The notes under the pieces: model-generated
Told to the model about the DNA's origin: nothing
Seen by the model: only the letters and a program-made list of their open reading frames with translations
Databases searched by the model: none
In this document: positions 45,285 through 53,548 of the stretch, in pieces
How the letters are laid out: every line of letters begins with the position of its first letter
Numbering within the stretch: the first letter of the stretch is position 1
Source: Yoonia sediminilitoris
GTDB taxonomy: Bacteria > Pseudomonadota > Alphaproteobacteria > Rhodobacterales > Rhodobacteraceae
Length of the DNA stretch: 64,000 nucleotides
Direction of reading: 5' to 3'
NCBI RefSeq assembly: GCF_003058085.1
Contig: NZ_QBUD01000009.1
Location: forward strand, 1-64,000
Position numbers and translations under genes: made by a program

Positions 45285-46253
45285 ATGTCATTGAAGAAGG
45301 CCCGCGAAGATGTGGATGGTGCATTTACGCGTGAGGGGCGGCGGGGGCTGTCATTCGAGAATGCCTTTGGTGGTGCCACTTCATTTTTGCGCCGGACCTA
45401 TAGCAAGGATTTGACAGGCTTTGATCTGGCTGTGACCGGGGTGCCATTCGATCAGGCCGTTACCCATCGCCCTGGCACCCGTTTTGGCCCGCGTGCAATT
45501 CGCGAAGCCTCCAGCTTGCAGACCTATGACCCGCCTTATGGGTGGGACGGGTTTGATCCTTTGGGTGAATATGCCATCGCGGACTATGGCGACGTAGCGT
45601 TTGATTATGCTGATGTGCGATCTGTTCCCGCACTGGTGCAGGCCCATATCGCGGGCATATTGGCCCGAGGGTGCCGCGCGGTGACATTGGGCGGGGATCA
45701 CTTTATCACGCTCCCGATCTTGCGGGCTTATGCCGAGAAATTCGGACCGATGGCCGTTGTGCAGTTTGATGCCCATTCCGACCTTTGGCCCGATGATGAT
45801 ATGGACCGCATTGACCACGGCACCATGATGTACAAGGCGGTCAAGCTGGGGCTGGTGGATGTGGACCATTCTTTGCAGGTCGGGATCAGGACGGACTGTG
45901 CCGATTATCTGGGGATGCCTTACATTGACGCACGGACCTGTCATGAAAGGGGCCCTGCATGGGTCGCGGCCCGGATCAGAGACCGTGTCGGCGATTGCCC
46001 GACTTACGTGACCTTTGATATTGACGCGCTTGATCCAGCCTTTGCGCCCGGCACGGGCACGCCAGTCTGGGGCGGTCTGGCCAGTTGGCAGGCCGCTGCA
46101 ATGCTGCGTGATATGGCCGATATCAACATGGTCGGCGGCGATATCGTCGAGGTTTCGCCCCCCTATGACACGACCGGCGCCACGGCCGTTGCGGGCGCGC
46201 ATATCGCGATGGAGCTTTGTTGTCTGGCCCTTTGGAACAAAAGGAAAAAATGA
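45285..46253 (+). CDS. agmatinase/arginase-family ureohydrolase 1
   Basis: A 322-residue binuclear-manganese ureohydrolase, splitting urea from a guanidino compound. Metal ligands: LGGDHFITLP, QFDAHSDLWPDD, and FDIDALDPAFAPGTGTPVWGG. AGGGGAC lies before the ATG at 45285. It is clearly diverged from its neighbour; substrates in this family include agmatine, guanidinobutyrate, guanidinopropionate and others, and the sequence alone does not separate them. Its stop overlaps the start of the next gene. Confidence 0.93.
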   Translation: MSLKKAREDVDGAFTREGRRGLSFENAFGGATSFLRRTYSKDLTGFDLAVTGVPFDQAVTHRPGTRFGPRAIREASSLQTYDPPYGWDGFDPLGEYAIADYGDVAFDYADVRSVPALVQAHIAGILARGCRAVTLGGDHFITLPILRAYAEKFGPMAVVQFDAHSDLWPDDDMDRIDHGTMMYKAVKLGLVDVDHSLQVGIRTDCADYLGMPYIDARTCHERGPAWVAARIRDRVGDCPTYVTFDIDALDPAFAPGTGTPVWGGLASWQAAAMLRDMADINMVGGDIVEVSPPYDTTGATAVAGAHIAMELCCLALWNKRKK

Positions 46254-47194
46254 TGCCCAATATGCCCATCAGCGGCAATGATCTGGCCCGGTTTTCGGGG
46301 CCGCAGAGTTTTATGCGCCTGCCGCAAGTGGAGACGGCAGACGGGTTGGATGTCGGCTTTATCGGCATTCCTATGGATATCGGGACATCGTGGCGGTCGG
46401 GCACCCGCATGGGCCCCAAACAGCTGCGCGAACAGTCCGCCATGATCAGACCCTATAACATTCAGACAGGCGCCGCCCCGTTTGATGCCCTGCAATGCGC
46501 CGATCTGGGCGATATTGCGATCAATACCTTTAGCTTAAGCGATAGTATCCGCATTATTACAGAGGCTTACGCCGCGCACTTGCGGCATGACTTTATACCG
46601 ATGACCCTTGGCGGGGATCATACGCTGACTTTGCCCGTGTTGCGCGCAGTGGCGGCCAAGCATGGGCCGGTGGCACTTGTTCATGTCGATGCCCATGCAG
46701 ATGTGAATGACGAGATGTTCGGTGAACGCGAAACCCATGGCACTGTGTTCAGGCGCGCCTATGAGGAAGGAATCATCACGCCCGACAAAGTGTTTCAGAT
46801 TGGGCTTCGTGGCACCGGATATACGGCCGATGACTTTGCGGAAGCCGCTGCTTGGGGTTTCAACCAGTTCCTTGCGCCTGATCTGTGGCATAAATCGCTG
46901 ACGCCACTGGCGCAGGAGATCAAGGCGAAAATCGGTGATCAGCCGTGCTATATCACCTACGATATCGACAGTCTTGACCCGGCCTTTGCGCCCGGCACTG
47001 GCACGCCAGAGATTGGCGGGCTGACAACGCCGCAAGCGATGGAGCTGATCCGGGGGTTGCGTGGACTGAACATCGTTGGCTGCGATCTGGTCGAAGTGTC
47101 GCCGCCCTACGACCCGTCTGGTAACACGGCCTTAACCGGTGCCAACCTTATATTTGAAATGTTGTCGATTTTGCCCGGGGTTCCCTACCGTTAA
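46253..47194 (+). CDS. agmatinase/arginase-family ureohydrolase 2
   Basis: A 313-residue second ureohydrolase. Metal-binding motifs: LGGDHTLTLPVLRAV, HVDAHADVNDEM, and YDIDSLDPAFAPGTGTPEIGG. SGTRMGPKQLREQS is the substrate-entrance segment. Two ATGs occur in tandem (46250 and 46253); the second has better spacing to AAGGA (46241-46245). The ETHG loop after the Asp ligands (FGERETHGTVFRRA) resembles agmatinase/guanidinobutyrase members. Side-by-side paralogues may use different guanidino acids or form a mixed complex. Confidence 0.93.
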   Translation: MPNMPISGNDLARFSGPQSFMRLPQVETADGLDVGFIGIPMDIGTSWRSGTRMGPKQLREQSAMIRPYNIQTGAAPFDALQCADLGDIAINTFSLSDSIRIITEAYAAHLRHDFIPMTLGGDHTLTLPVLRAVAAKHGPVALVHVDAHADVNDEMFGERETHGTVFRRAYEEGIITPDKVFQIGLRGTGYTADDFAEAAAWGFNQFLAPDLWHKSLTPLAQEIKAKIGDQPCYITYDIDSLDPAFAPGTGTPEIGGLTTPQAMELIRGLRGLNIVGCDLVEVSPPYDPSGNTALTGANLIFEMLSILPGVPYR

Positions 47195-47261
47195 GGCTGG
47201 CGGCCTTTCGGAGATGACCTTATGAGGGCGCAAAGTAGTTTTTAAATGGGGCAGGTTTGCT

Positions 47262-47714
47262 ATGCGCTGGTTTCTTTTGGGTGTGATCGTCTTGTTGGCC
47301 GCGGCGCTCATTCTGCCGCGCGTGATTCCGGTCACGGCAGAAAGTGTGCATGCGACCTTTCCGGCCAACGTGCCCGGCGACTACCCTGCATCAAAGGGTT
47401 ATTCGGTCACGCGCGAGATTACGACGACACCACAGCGATTACTTGAGGTGCTTGACGACATTGCCAAATCGACACCGCGCACCCGCTGGCTTGCTGGCAG
47501 CGTCGAGGAACGCCAGATAACCTATGTCACCCGCTCGCGGATATTCGGCTTTCCTGACTATACCACAGTGCAGATCGTGATGGCTGAAGACGGGCAGACC
47601 CCCCTGTTGCAGATCAGCGCCCGTGCCCGCTATGGAAAATCCGATCTTGGGGTCAACAAGGAACGCGTCAACCGCTGGCTTGCTGAGCTTGGGCTCTTGA
47701 CCGTGGCCCCCTGA
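47262..47714 (+). CDS. DUF1499 domain protein, membrane-anchored
   Basis: A 150-residue protein with an N-terminal membrane anchor or uncleaved signal (MRWFLLGVIVLLAAALILPR). The DUF1499 pattern follows: TYVTRSRIFGFPDYTTVQIV and the terminal SARARYGKSDLGVNKERVNRWL. DUF1499 proteins have no known activity. It lies between the ureohydrolases and prfA, 18 bases before the latter. Confidence 0.88.
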   Translation: MRWFLLGVIVLLAAALILPRVIPVTAESVHATFPANVPGDYPASKGYSVTREITTTPQRLLEVLDDIAKSTPRTRWLAGSVEERQITYVTRSRIFGFPDYTTVQIVMAEDGQTPLLQISARARYGKSDLGVNKERVNRWLAELGLLTVAP

Positions 47715-47732
47715 TCGGCCACTTCCTATGCC

Positions 47733-48788
47733 ATGATTGCAGCAGACAAGATTGAACAGATCATCGACCGCTTCCAGTTTCTTGAGGCAAAGATGGCAGA
47801 TGGCAGCGCGGGCAATGACATCGGTGCACTGGGCCGCGAATATTCGGAATTGCGTCCGGTGGTCGAAACCGTGACCGCTTACAAGGACCTGCTCAGCCAG
47901 ATCGCCGACGCAGAGGCGATGTTGTCCGATCCCGAGATGAAAGAGTTGGCAGAAGCTGAATTGCCGGAATTGCGCGCCGCACTTGCGGCCTCAGAAGAGG
48001 AAGTGCAGCTGGCCCTCTTGCCCAAAGATGCCGCCGACGCGCGCCCTGCCTTGCTTGAAATTCGACCCGGCACAGGGGGCGATGAGGCGTCACTTTTTGC
48101 CGCGGATCTTTTGCGGATGTACCAGCGCTATGCCGAACGGCAGGGCTGGCGTTTCGAGATACTGGAGCAGAGCCTGACAGAGCTTGGCGGCATCAAGGAA
48201 GTGGTTGCCCGCATCGCAGGCGATGGCGTTTTTGCCAAGATGAAATACGAAAGCGGCGTGCACCGGGTCCAGCGCGTGCCTGAAACCGAAAGCGGTGGGC
48301 GCATCCATACCTCTGCCGCGACAGTCGCTGTCCTGCCAGAGGCCGAGGACGTGGATATAGAGATTAACCCCGCCGATATTCGTATTGATACGATGCGCGC
48401 ATCCGGGTCCGGCGGCCAGCACGTCAACACAACTGACTCAGCCGTGCGCATCCTGCATGAACCCACGGGAATCATAGTTGTCAGCTCTGAAAAATCCCAA
48501 CATCGTAACCGTGAAATTGCCATGCAGGTCTTGAAAACCCGGCTGTTTGATCTGGAGCGTCAACGGGTTGACAGCGAACGCTCTGCCGATCGCAAAAGCC
48601 AGGTGGGGTCCGGCGACAGGTCCGAACGGATCAGGACATATAATTTCCCGCAAGGGCGGATGACCGATCACCGGATCAACCTGACGCTTTATTCGCTGGG
48701 GCAGGTGATGCAGGGCGATCTGGATGAGGTGATCAGTGCCTTGCAGGCCGACGCTCAGGCAACCCTGCTGGCCGAGATGGGCGCGTGA
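47733..48788 (+). CDS. prfA: peptide chain release factor 1
   Basis: A 351-residue RF1, terminating translation at UAA and UAG. The catalytic GGQ lies in [20 protein letters not shown] (about 225-244) and the stop-codon reading segment precedes it at [16 protein letters not shown] [13 protein letters not shown]. Length and layout are standard. prmC starts 4 bases inside its end, and PrmC methylates the GGQ glutamine of this protein. RF1 is worth noting here because the M32 peptidase in the same genome carries a UAG. Confidence 0.98.
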   Translation: MIAADKIEQIIDRFQFLEAKMADGSAGNDIGALGREYSELRPVVETVTAYKDLLSQIADAEAMLSDPEMKELAEAELPELRAALAASEEEVQLALLPKDAADARPALLEIRPGTGGDEASLFAADLLRMYQRYAERQGWRFEILEQSLTELGGIKEVVARIAGDGVFAKMKYESGVHRVQRVPETESGGRIHTSAATVAVLPEAEDVDIEINPADIRIDTMRASGSGGQHVNTTDSAVRILHEPTGIIVVSSEKSQHRNREIAMQVLKTRLFDLERQRVDSERSADRKSQVGSGDRSERIRTYNFPQGRMTDHRINLTLYSLGQVMQGDLDEVISALQADAQATLLAEMGA

Positions 48789-49669
48789 CGACGGTTCAGC
48801 AGGCAATCACTACCCTTATCAATCGTCTGAACGCGGCTGCCAGGTCAGGCGGCCCTGTCCCTGACAGGCCGCGCGAGGCGCGCATGCTTCTGGCGCATGC
48901 GATGGGGGTGCCGTCGCAAAGGCTGACCTTGCTGGGCGGCGACGATCTGCCCAATGAGGTATTACAGGCCGCACTTGGCCTGGTTGACCGGCGCATCAAG
49001 GGTGAACCGGTCAGTCACATTCTAGGGCGCCGCAACTTTTTTGGCCGTGAGTTCTTTGTTGATCGTCGCGTGCTGGACCCGCGCCCCGAAACCGAAGAAT
49101 TGGTTATGGCGGCTTTGGGTCAGCCCTTTGACAGGGTCCTTGATCTTGGAACCGGCAGCGGGGCGATCATCGTCACGCTCTTGGCCGAGCGCCCTGGGGC
49201 CCACGGGTATGCCACGGACCTGTCTGAGCAGGCCTTGCAAGTCGCAGAGCAAAACGCGCAGACCCATAGTGTGGCCAACAGGGTGCAGTTTCAGCGTGCT
49301 GACTGGCTTGCAGGCATAATTGGTCGCTTCGACCTGATTGTCAGCAATCCCCCCTATATCGCCGCCACAGAAATGGAGGGGCTGCAAGACGAGGTGCGGC
49401 TGTACGAACCGCCCATGGCGCTGACCGACGGGGCGGACGGGCTCACTGCATATCGCACCCTGATTGCAGGTGCACCCGCCCATTTGAGCCCCGGCGGACG
49501 CCTGATTGTCGAGATCGGGCCAACGCAGGCAGAGCCGGTCCGCGACATGATGGAAGCAGCCGGTCTGGTTGCCGTGGATGTCCTTCCGGACCTTGATGGG
49601 CGCGACAGAGTTGTGAGTGGAAAAATGCCGCAAAACCTGTCCACCAATAGCGCAAAAACCCCGAAATAG
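48785..49669 (+). CDS. prmC: release-factor glutamine methyltransferase
   Basis: A 294-residue class I AdoMet-dependent methyltransferase modifying the GGQ glutamine of RF1 and RF2. The AdoMet loop is [16 protein letters not shown] (about 117-132) and the signature is [15 protein letters not shown]. The start is GTG at 48785 overlapping the prfA stop (GTGA). It ends a two-gene operon and is followed by a candidate terminator. Confidence 0.95.
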   Translation: MTTVQQAITTLINRLNAAARSGGPVPDRPREARMLLAHAMGVPSQRLTLLGGDDLPNEVLQAALGLVDRRIKGEPVSHILGRRNFFGREFFVDRRVLDPRPETEELVMAALGQPFDRVLDLGTGSGAIIVTLLAERPGAHGYATDLSEQALQVAEQNAQTHSVANRVQFQRADWLAGIIGRFDLIVSNPPYIAATEMEGLQDEVRLYEPPMALTDGADGLTAYRTLIAGAPAHLSPGGRLIVEIGPTQAEPVRDMMEAAGLVAVDVLPDLDGRDRVVSGKMPQNLSTNSAKTPK

Positions 49670-49700
49670 CGCATTTTTCCTAATTTGGACTTGTCATGAA

Positions 49701-49747
49701 CCCCCTCACATGCCTATTTAGATGCATCGGATGGTGAGAGGGTTTTT
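49701..49747 (+). terminator. candidate intrinsic terminator after prfA-prmC
   Basis: CCC-C-CTCAC (49701-49709) pairs with GTGAG-A-GGG (49734-49742) with one internal mismatch, over a long loop, followed by TTTTTG. The region 49670-49860 has no gene; the part after the terminator should hold the promoter of the DUF4167 gene, which I cannot pinpoint. Confidence 0.5.
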
Positions 49748-49860
49748 GAAGTCCTTTCCCCGATCAGTCGCCAAAACATCGCAAGGCTCCATAATAAAGA
49801 CGCGCAAGCGAGCGCGACAGAAGCTAGCGCAACGACAGCCAAAGGCTTGAAAGCACATCA

Positions 49861-50430
49861 ATGAGATCATCGAAGTCACGGTCGCGGAATAAGAACCGCA
49901 ATAACCGGCCCTCGGGCGGTAACATCATCAACCGGGTGTTTGACAGCTCTGGCCCGGATGGCAAAGTGCGCGGAACACCGCAACAGATCATCGAAAAATA
50001 TAACCAGCTTCATCGCGATGCGGTATTGTCGGGCGATCGTGTTGACGCGGAAAATTTTGCGCAACATGCCGAACATTACACCCGTCTTTTGGCCGAAGCC
50101 CAACGCGAAGTTGATGCACGCCGCGAAGAACAGGAAGCCCAGAACCGCGAGCGTCAGGCAGAGCGGGACCGCGAGCGCAACGAACGGTTAAAAGCACAGG
50201 AAGCGGCCCAGGCTGCCCAGCCCGATGCGCCAGTTGACCCGTCCAAGATGGAACAGCCGGTTATTGAAACCTCAGAGGCTGACCGCGAAGACAGCGGTCT
50301 GGTTGAAACGCCGGAAGAAAAGCCAAAACGCCCGCGCAAACCACGGGCGCCGCGCAAACCGCGCAAGGCGGCCAGTGATGGCGACGCTTCCCCACAATCC
50401 ACGCCCGACGCACCCGAAGCAGCGGAATAA
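49861..50430 (+). CDS. DUF4167 domain protein
   Basis: A 189-residue protein. The N terminus is basic and disordered (RSSKSRSRNKNRNNRPSGG), followed by the DUF4167 core (NRVFDSSGPDGKVRGTPQQI, AENFAQHAEHYTRLLAEAQR). A long charged coiled-coil and Pro/Lys/Arg-rich tail (EEKPKRPRKPRAPRKPRKAA) completes it. The family is alphaproteobacterial, probably nucleic-acid binding by composition, and uncharacterised. It lies convergent with rsmA. Confidence 0.88.
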   Translation: MRSSKSRSRNKNRNNRPSGGNIINRVFDSSGPDGKVRGTPQQIIEKYNQLHRDAVLSGDRVDAENFAQHAEHYTRLLAEAQREVDARREEQEAQNRERQAERDRERNERLKAQEAAQAAQPDAPVDPSKMEQPVIETSEADREDSGLVETPEEKPKRPRKPRAPRKPRKAASDGDASPQSTPDAPEAAE

Positions 50431-50459
50431 CGCACGCGCCTTCCTGTTTCCGTGGGGGT

Positions 50460-51305
50460 CTAGCTGTCCTGTTCCAAGCTGCGGGCGAGTGCGCAAAACG
50501 CTTCCAAACCAACCTGCTCTGCGCGTTCCGTTGGTTTGATCCCCGCCTCCATCAGGTGCTGTTCGATATCTGGACTTACCGATTTCAAGGCTGACCGCAA
50601 CATCTTGCGCCGTTGGTTGAAGGCTGCAGCGACAACCCGGTTCAAGACGGCAGCGTCGGCTGCAAATCGTGGCGCGGGCAGGGCCGTCAGATGCACCACA
50701 GCCGAATTGACCTTAGGTGGCGGGCTAAAGGCTTCGGGCGGCAGTTCCATAACGATCTGCGCATCGGTACGCCATTGCGCCAACAGGGCCAACCGTCCGT
50801 AGGCTTTGCTGCCAGGGGTGGCCACGATGCGTTGGGCAACCTCGCGTTGGAACATCAGCGTCAGGCTTTGCCAAAACGGCGGCCACATAGGCGGTGTCAG
50901 CCAGCGGACCAGTAATTCGGTACCCACGTTGTAGGGCAGGTTCGCCGCCACTTTGATGGGTGGTTGCAAATAGGCCAGCGGGTCCACATCCAACGCATCG
51001 CCCTGAATGGCCTGCAAGCGACCGGGATAGGCGTCGGCAATCTCTGCCAGCGCGGGCATGCAGCGCGGGTCTTTCTCGATCGCCCGTACTTTGCGCGCAC
51101 CTTCGGCCAGCAACCCGCGGGTCAGCCCGCCGGGGCCGGGGCCGATCTCAAGCACATCGGCAGCGGTCAGATCCCCCGCAAGCCGGGCAATCTTGGCTGT
51201 CAGGTTGAGATCAAGAAGAAAGTTCTGGCCCAGCGATTTTTTCGCTGCCAGCCCATGCGTGGCAATGACCTCGCGCAGGGGGGGAAGATCATCAATGCTG
51301 CTCAT
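50460..51305 (-). CDS. rsmA: 16S rRNA dimethyladenosine transferase
   Basis: A 281-residue RsmA/KsgA that dimethylates A1518 and A1519 of 16S rRNA late in 30S assembly. AdoMet motifs: SLGQNFLLD at the N terminus, [24 protein letters not shown], and the catalytic NLPY in [13 protein letters not shown]. It is last in lptF-lptG-lptD-surA-pdxA-rsmA. The 45 bases before its ATG are mostly an interspersed repeat (51310-51343), leaving only a weak ribosome site. Confidence 0.97.
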   Translation of the reverse strand: MSSIDDLPPLREVIATHGLAAKKSLGQNFLLDLNLTAKIARLAGDLTAADVLEIGPGPGGLTRGLLAEGARKVRAIEKDPRCMPALAEIADAYPGRLQAIQGDALDVDPLAYLQPPIKVAANLPYNVGTELLVRWLTPPMWPPFWQSLTLMFQREVAQRIVATPGSKAYGRLALLAQWRTDAQIVMELPPEAFSPPPKVNSAVVHLTALPAPRFAADAAVLNRVVAAAFNQRRKMLRSALKSVSPDIEQHLMEAGIKPTERAEQVGLEAFCALARSLEQDS

Positions 51306-51309
51306 GTTT

Positions 51310-51343
51310 TCTTATGGCCAAAAATATCCCCGCCGGAGGCTCC
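51310..51343 (-). repeat. GCCTCCGGCGGGGATATTT interspersed repeat, copy B
   Basis: On the minus strand it reads GGAGCCTCCGGCGGGGATAT then TTTTGGCCATAAGA, filling nearly the whole gap between the pdxA stop and the rsmA start. It matches the copy at 16085-16118 base for base across this span. Confidence 0.85.
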
Positions 51344-51350
51344 AAACCTA

Positions 51351-52310
51351 TCAGCCATGCCGCACCTGCGCCATTTCGGCCGCCATTCGCAAGGCGGCGA
51401 TCATCGACGTCGGATCCGCTTTGCCCTGGCCTGCGATATCAAAGGCGGTGCCGTGGTCAGGGGATGTGCGAATGAATGGCAGCCCCAGCGTGACATTCAC
51501 ACCACCTGCAAAATCAATGGTCTTGATCGGGATCAGGGCCTGATCATGATACATGCAAATAGCGGCGTCATATGTGGCACGGGCAGCAGCATGAAACATC
51601 GTATCCGCCGACATCGGGCCGTTGATATCCATTCCGGTCTGTCGCAGAGCGGCAATGGTGTCGTTGATCCAGGCCTGCTCTTCAGTCCCGATCTTGCCAT
51701 CCTCGCCCGCATGCGGGTTCAGGCCCGCAACCGCAATGCGCGGGGCCACAATGCCAAAATCCTTGATAAGCGCCTTGTGGGTGATGTCCACCGTCTGCCG
51801 CAGTAACGCAGGGGTCAGCGCCTGTGGGACGGCGGACAGCGGAATATGGATTGTCGCGGGAACAACCCGCAACGCAGGACAGGCCAGCATCATGACAACC
51901 TGCTCCGCTCCTGCCAGATGCGCCAGATATTCGGTATGACCCGGAAAGGCAAAGCCCGCCCCATCTGCCAAGGCGGCCTTGTGAATAGGCGCGGTGCAAA
52001 GCGCCGCAGTCGTCCCTTGAGACGTCAGCGACACGGCGGTTGCAATCGCATCAATGACCCCTTGGGCATGGGCAGGGTTTGGCGTACCTGCAATTGCAGG
52101 GGGGCCAAAATCACGGGCGAGCACGTTGAATTTGCCGGCTATCCAGTTGGATGGGTCCTGCGTGATCGCAATATCGGTGCCTGCGGGCAGGTGCCCCGGA
52201 TCGCCGATCCACAAAAGTGGCAGTGCATTGCCTAATGCGGCCCAAGCGGCAACGGCGATTTCAGGGCCGATACCTGCGGGTTCACCACAACTGACCGCGA
52301 TTGGCTTCAT
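51351..52310 (-). CDS. pdxA: 4-hydroxythreonine-4-phosphate dehydrogenase
   Basis: A 319-residue PdxA, oxidising 4-phosphohydroxy-threonine in the DXP-dependent pyridoxal phosphate pathway. Motifs are SCGEPAGIGPEIAVAAW at the N terminus, the metal-binding His of PGHTEYLAHL, GLNPHAGEDGKIGTEE, and MYHDQALIPIKTIDF. The last is the usual second metal-His site. The ATG overlaps the surA stop (ATGA), a coupling kept from enterics to alphaproteobacteria. Confidence 0.97.
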   Translation of the reverse strand: MKPIAVSCGEPAGIGPEIAVAAWAALGNALPLLWIGDPGHLPAGTDIAITQDPSNWIAGKFNVLARDFGPPAIAGTPNPAHAQGVIDAIATAVSLTSQGTTAALCTAPIHKAALADGAGFAFPGHTEYLAHLAGAEQVVMMLACPALRVVPATIHIPLSAVPQALTPALLRQTVDITHKALIKDFGIVAPRIAVAGLNPHAGEDGKIGTEEQAWINDTIAALRQTGMDINGPMSADTMFHAAARATYDAAICMYHDQALIPIKTIDFAGGVNVTLGLPFIRTSPDHGTAFDIAGQGKADPTSMIAALRMAAEMAQVRHG

Positions 52311-53530
52311 CGGGTTTCAATGACCGCCGCTGCGCGCAGATCAGACAGCAGCGCGTCTGCAAAACCGCCCAGTCGCTGGCTTCTGATCTGGTTGCGTACG
52401 GCATCAGGGTCAGCGCCTGCCTGTCCCGCAGCAGTCCGGCTGCACAGCATCAGCAAGACAAGCGTGTTGCCATTGTCGCGGGTCAGATTGGTCGAGATTT
52501 CGCCCGGGTCAAGCCGGGCAAGTTCCAGTGCGACATCGCCGGGAATATCGGCAGGCGGCACGTCGGACCTGTCCAGCACCTCGGCTGGCTGGTTTCTTGC
52601 GATCCCATATAGATCATCGCAGGTGTCTGCGCGGTTTGCGACCTCCTGCGCGGTTTGCAGGGCAGCGGCACTTTGGCCACCGGCGATGTAATAGGCGGCA
52701 TAGTCGATGCTGACGGGCGGGCTGACAGACTGTGCCACTTCGCGGATGCCGCGCATCTGGAACAGGGCGACGCCGTTGGTGATCGTGATCGGCTCGGTCA
52801 CTTCACCGGGGCGCAAGTCCAGCAAAAGCTGGCGCAGTTGAGGCGGATAGTTTGTGATCGGAAGCCATCCCAGCCGCCCGCCCTGATCGCGTGACGGCAG
52901 TGCAGAGACTTCGCGCGCAGCGGCCTCAAAGCTTGCGAATGAGCGCAGGCGCGAAATCCGTTCCGCCGTTGCCTGCGCTTCCCGGGCACGGTCTGGCGGG
53001 GCGGGAATGATAATTTCAGACAAAAGCACTTTGATGGCCGTGGGCCGATTGCCCCTTTGGGCGATGGCGCGTTCGATATCATTGTCGGTGATCGTGACCT
53101 GCCGTCCAAAACGGGTCCGGATATAGTCACGCCACGACACGCCCACTTTGACAAAATCGCGCAGGGTTTCCGGTGCGATACCATTTTGCTGCAAGAAACG
53201 GTTGAAGCTGTCCAGATCCTGATTGGCCCGGCCTGCGAATTCTTCGAGCGCCGTGTTCAGGGCCTCATCGGTCAGCGACAGGCCGACCCTGTCCATCTCC
53301 TGTTGTTTCAGGCGATCCTCGATCAGGCCCTCGCGCGCCTGCCTGTTCAGATCACCCGGCGTACGGAACAGTTCCAACAGCAAGATGCGCTGCGATAGTT
53401 CAAACTGGGTAATGACCCTGTCGTTGACCGTAATAACCGGTGCGAACTGGCCTTGGGCCTGCGCACCGCCAAGGCTGGTCAGGCTCAGTATGAATGCCAG
53501 AAAAGCTGCGAATGTCAGTCGTGCGCGCAT
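52307..53530 (-). CDS. surA: SurA-like periplasmic peptidyl-prolyl isomerase/chaperone
   Basis: A 407-residue SurA-type chaperone for outer-membrane proteins. Signal peptide MRARLTFAAFLAFILSLTSL ends at AQA. The N-terminal SurA domain is ITVNDRVITQFELSQRILLL. A parvulin-like PPIase domain spans about 165-265 (KVLLSEIIIPAPP, GGRLGWLPITNYPPQL). It lies 18 bases downstream of lptD, whose barrel is a client. Confidence 0.93.
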   Translation of the reverse strand: MRARLTFAAFLAFILSLTSLGGAQAQGQFAPVITVNDRVITQFELSQRILLLELFRTPGDLNRQAREGLIEDRLKQQEMDRVGLSLTDEALNTALEEFAGRANQDLDSFNRFLQQNGIAPETLRDFVKVGVSWRDYIRTRFGRQVTITDNDIERAIAQRGNRPTAIKVLLSEIIIPAPPDRAREAQATAERISRLRSFASFEAAAREVSALPSRDQGGRLGWLPITNYPPQLRQLLLDLRPGEVTEPITITNGVALFQMRGIREVAQSVSPPVSIDYAAYYIAGGQSAAALQTAQEVANRADTCDDLYGIARNQPAEVLDRSDVPPADIPGDVALELARLDPGEISTNLTRDNGNTLVLLMLCSRTAAGQAGADPDAVRNQIRSQRLGGFADALLSDLRAAAVIETR

Positions 53531-53548
53531 TGGGTCCTCATCGTGCTT

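Noticed and set aside
49691-49720. TTGTCA-18-TATTTA as promoter of the DUF4167 gene
   Set aside because: It lies before the candidate terminator at 49701-49747, so a transcript from it would be cut before reaching the gene; the terminator reading is preferred.
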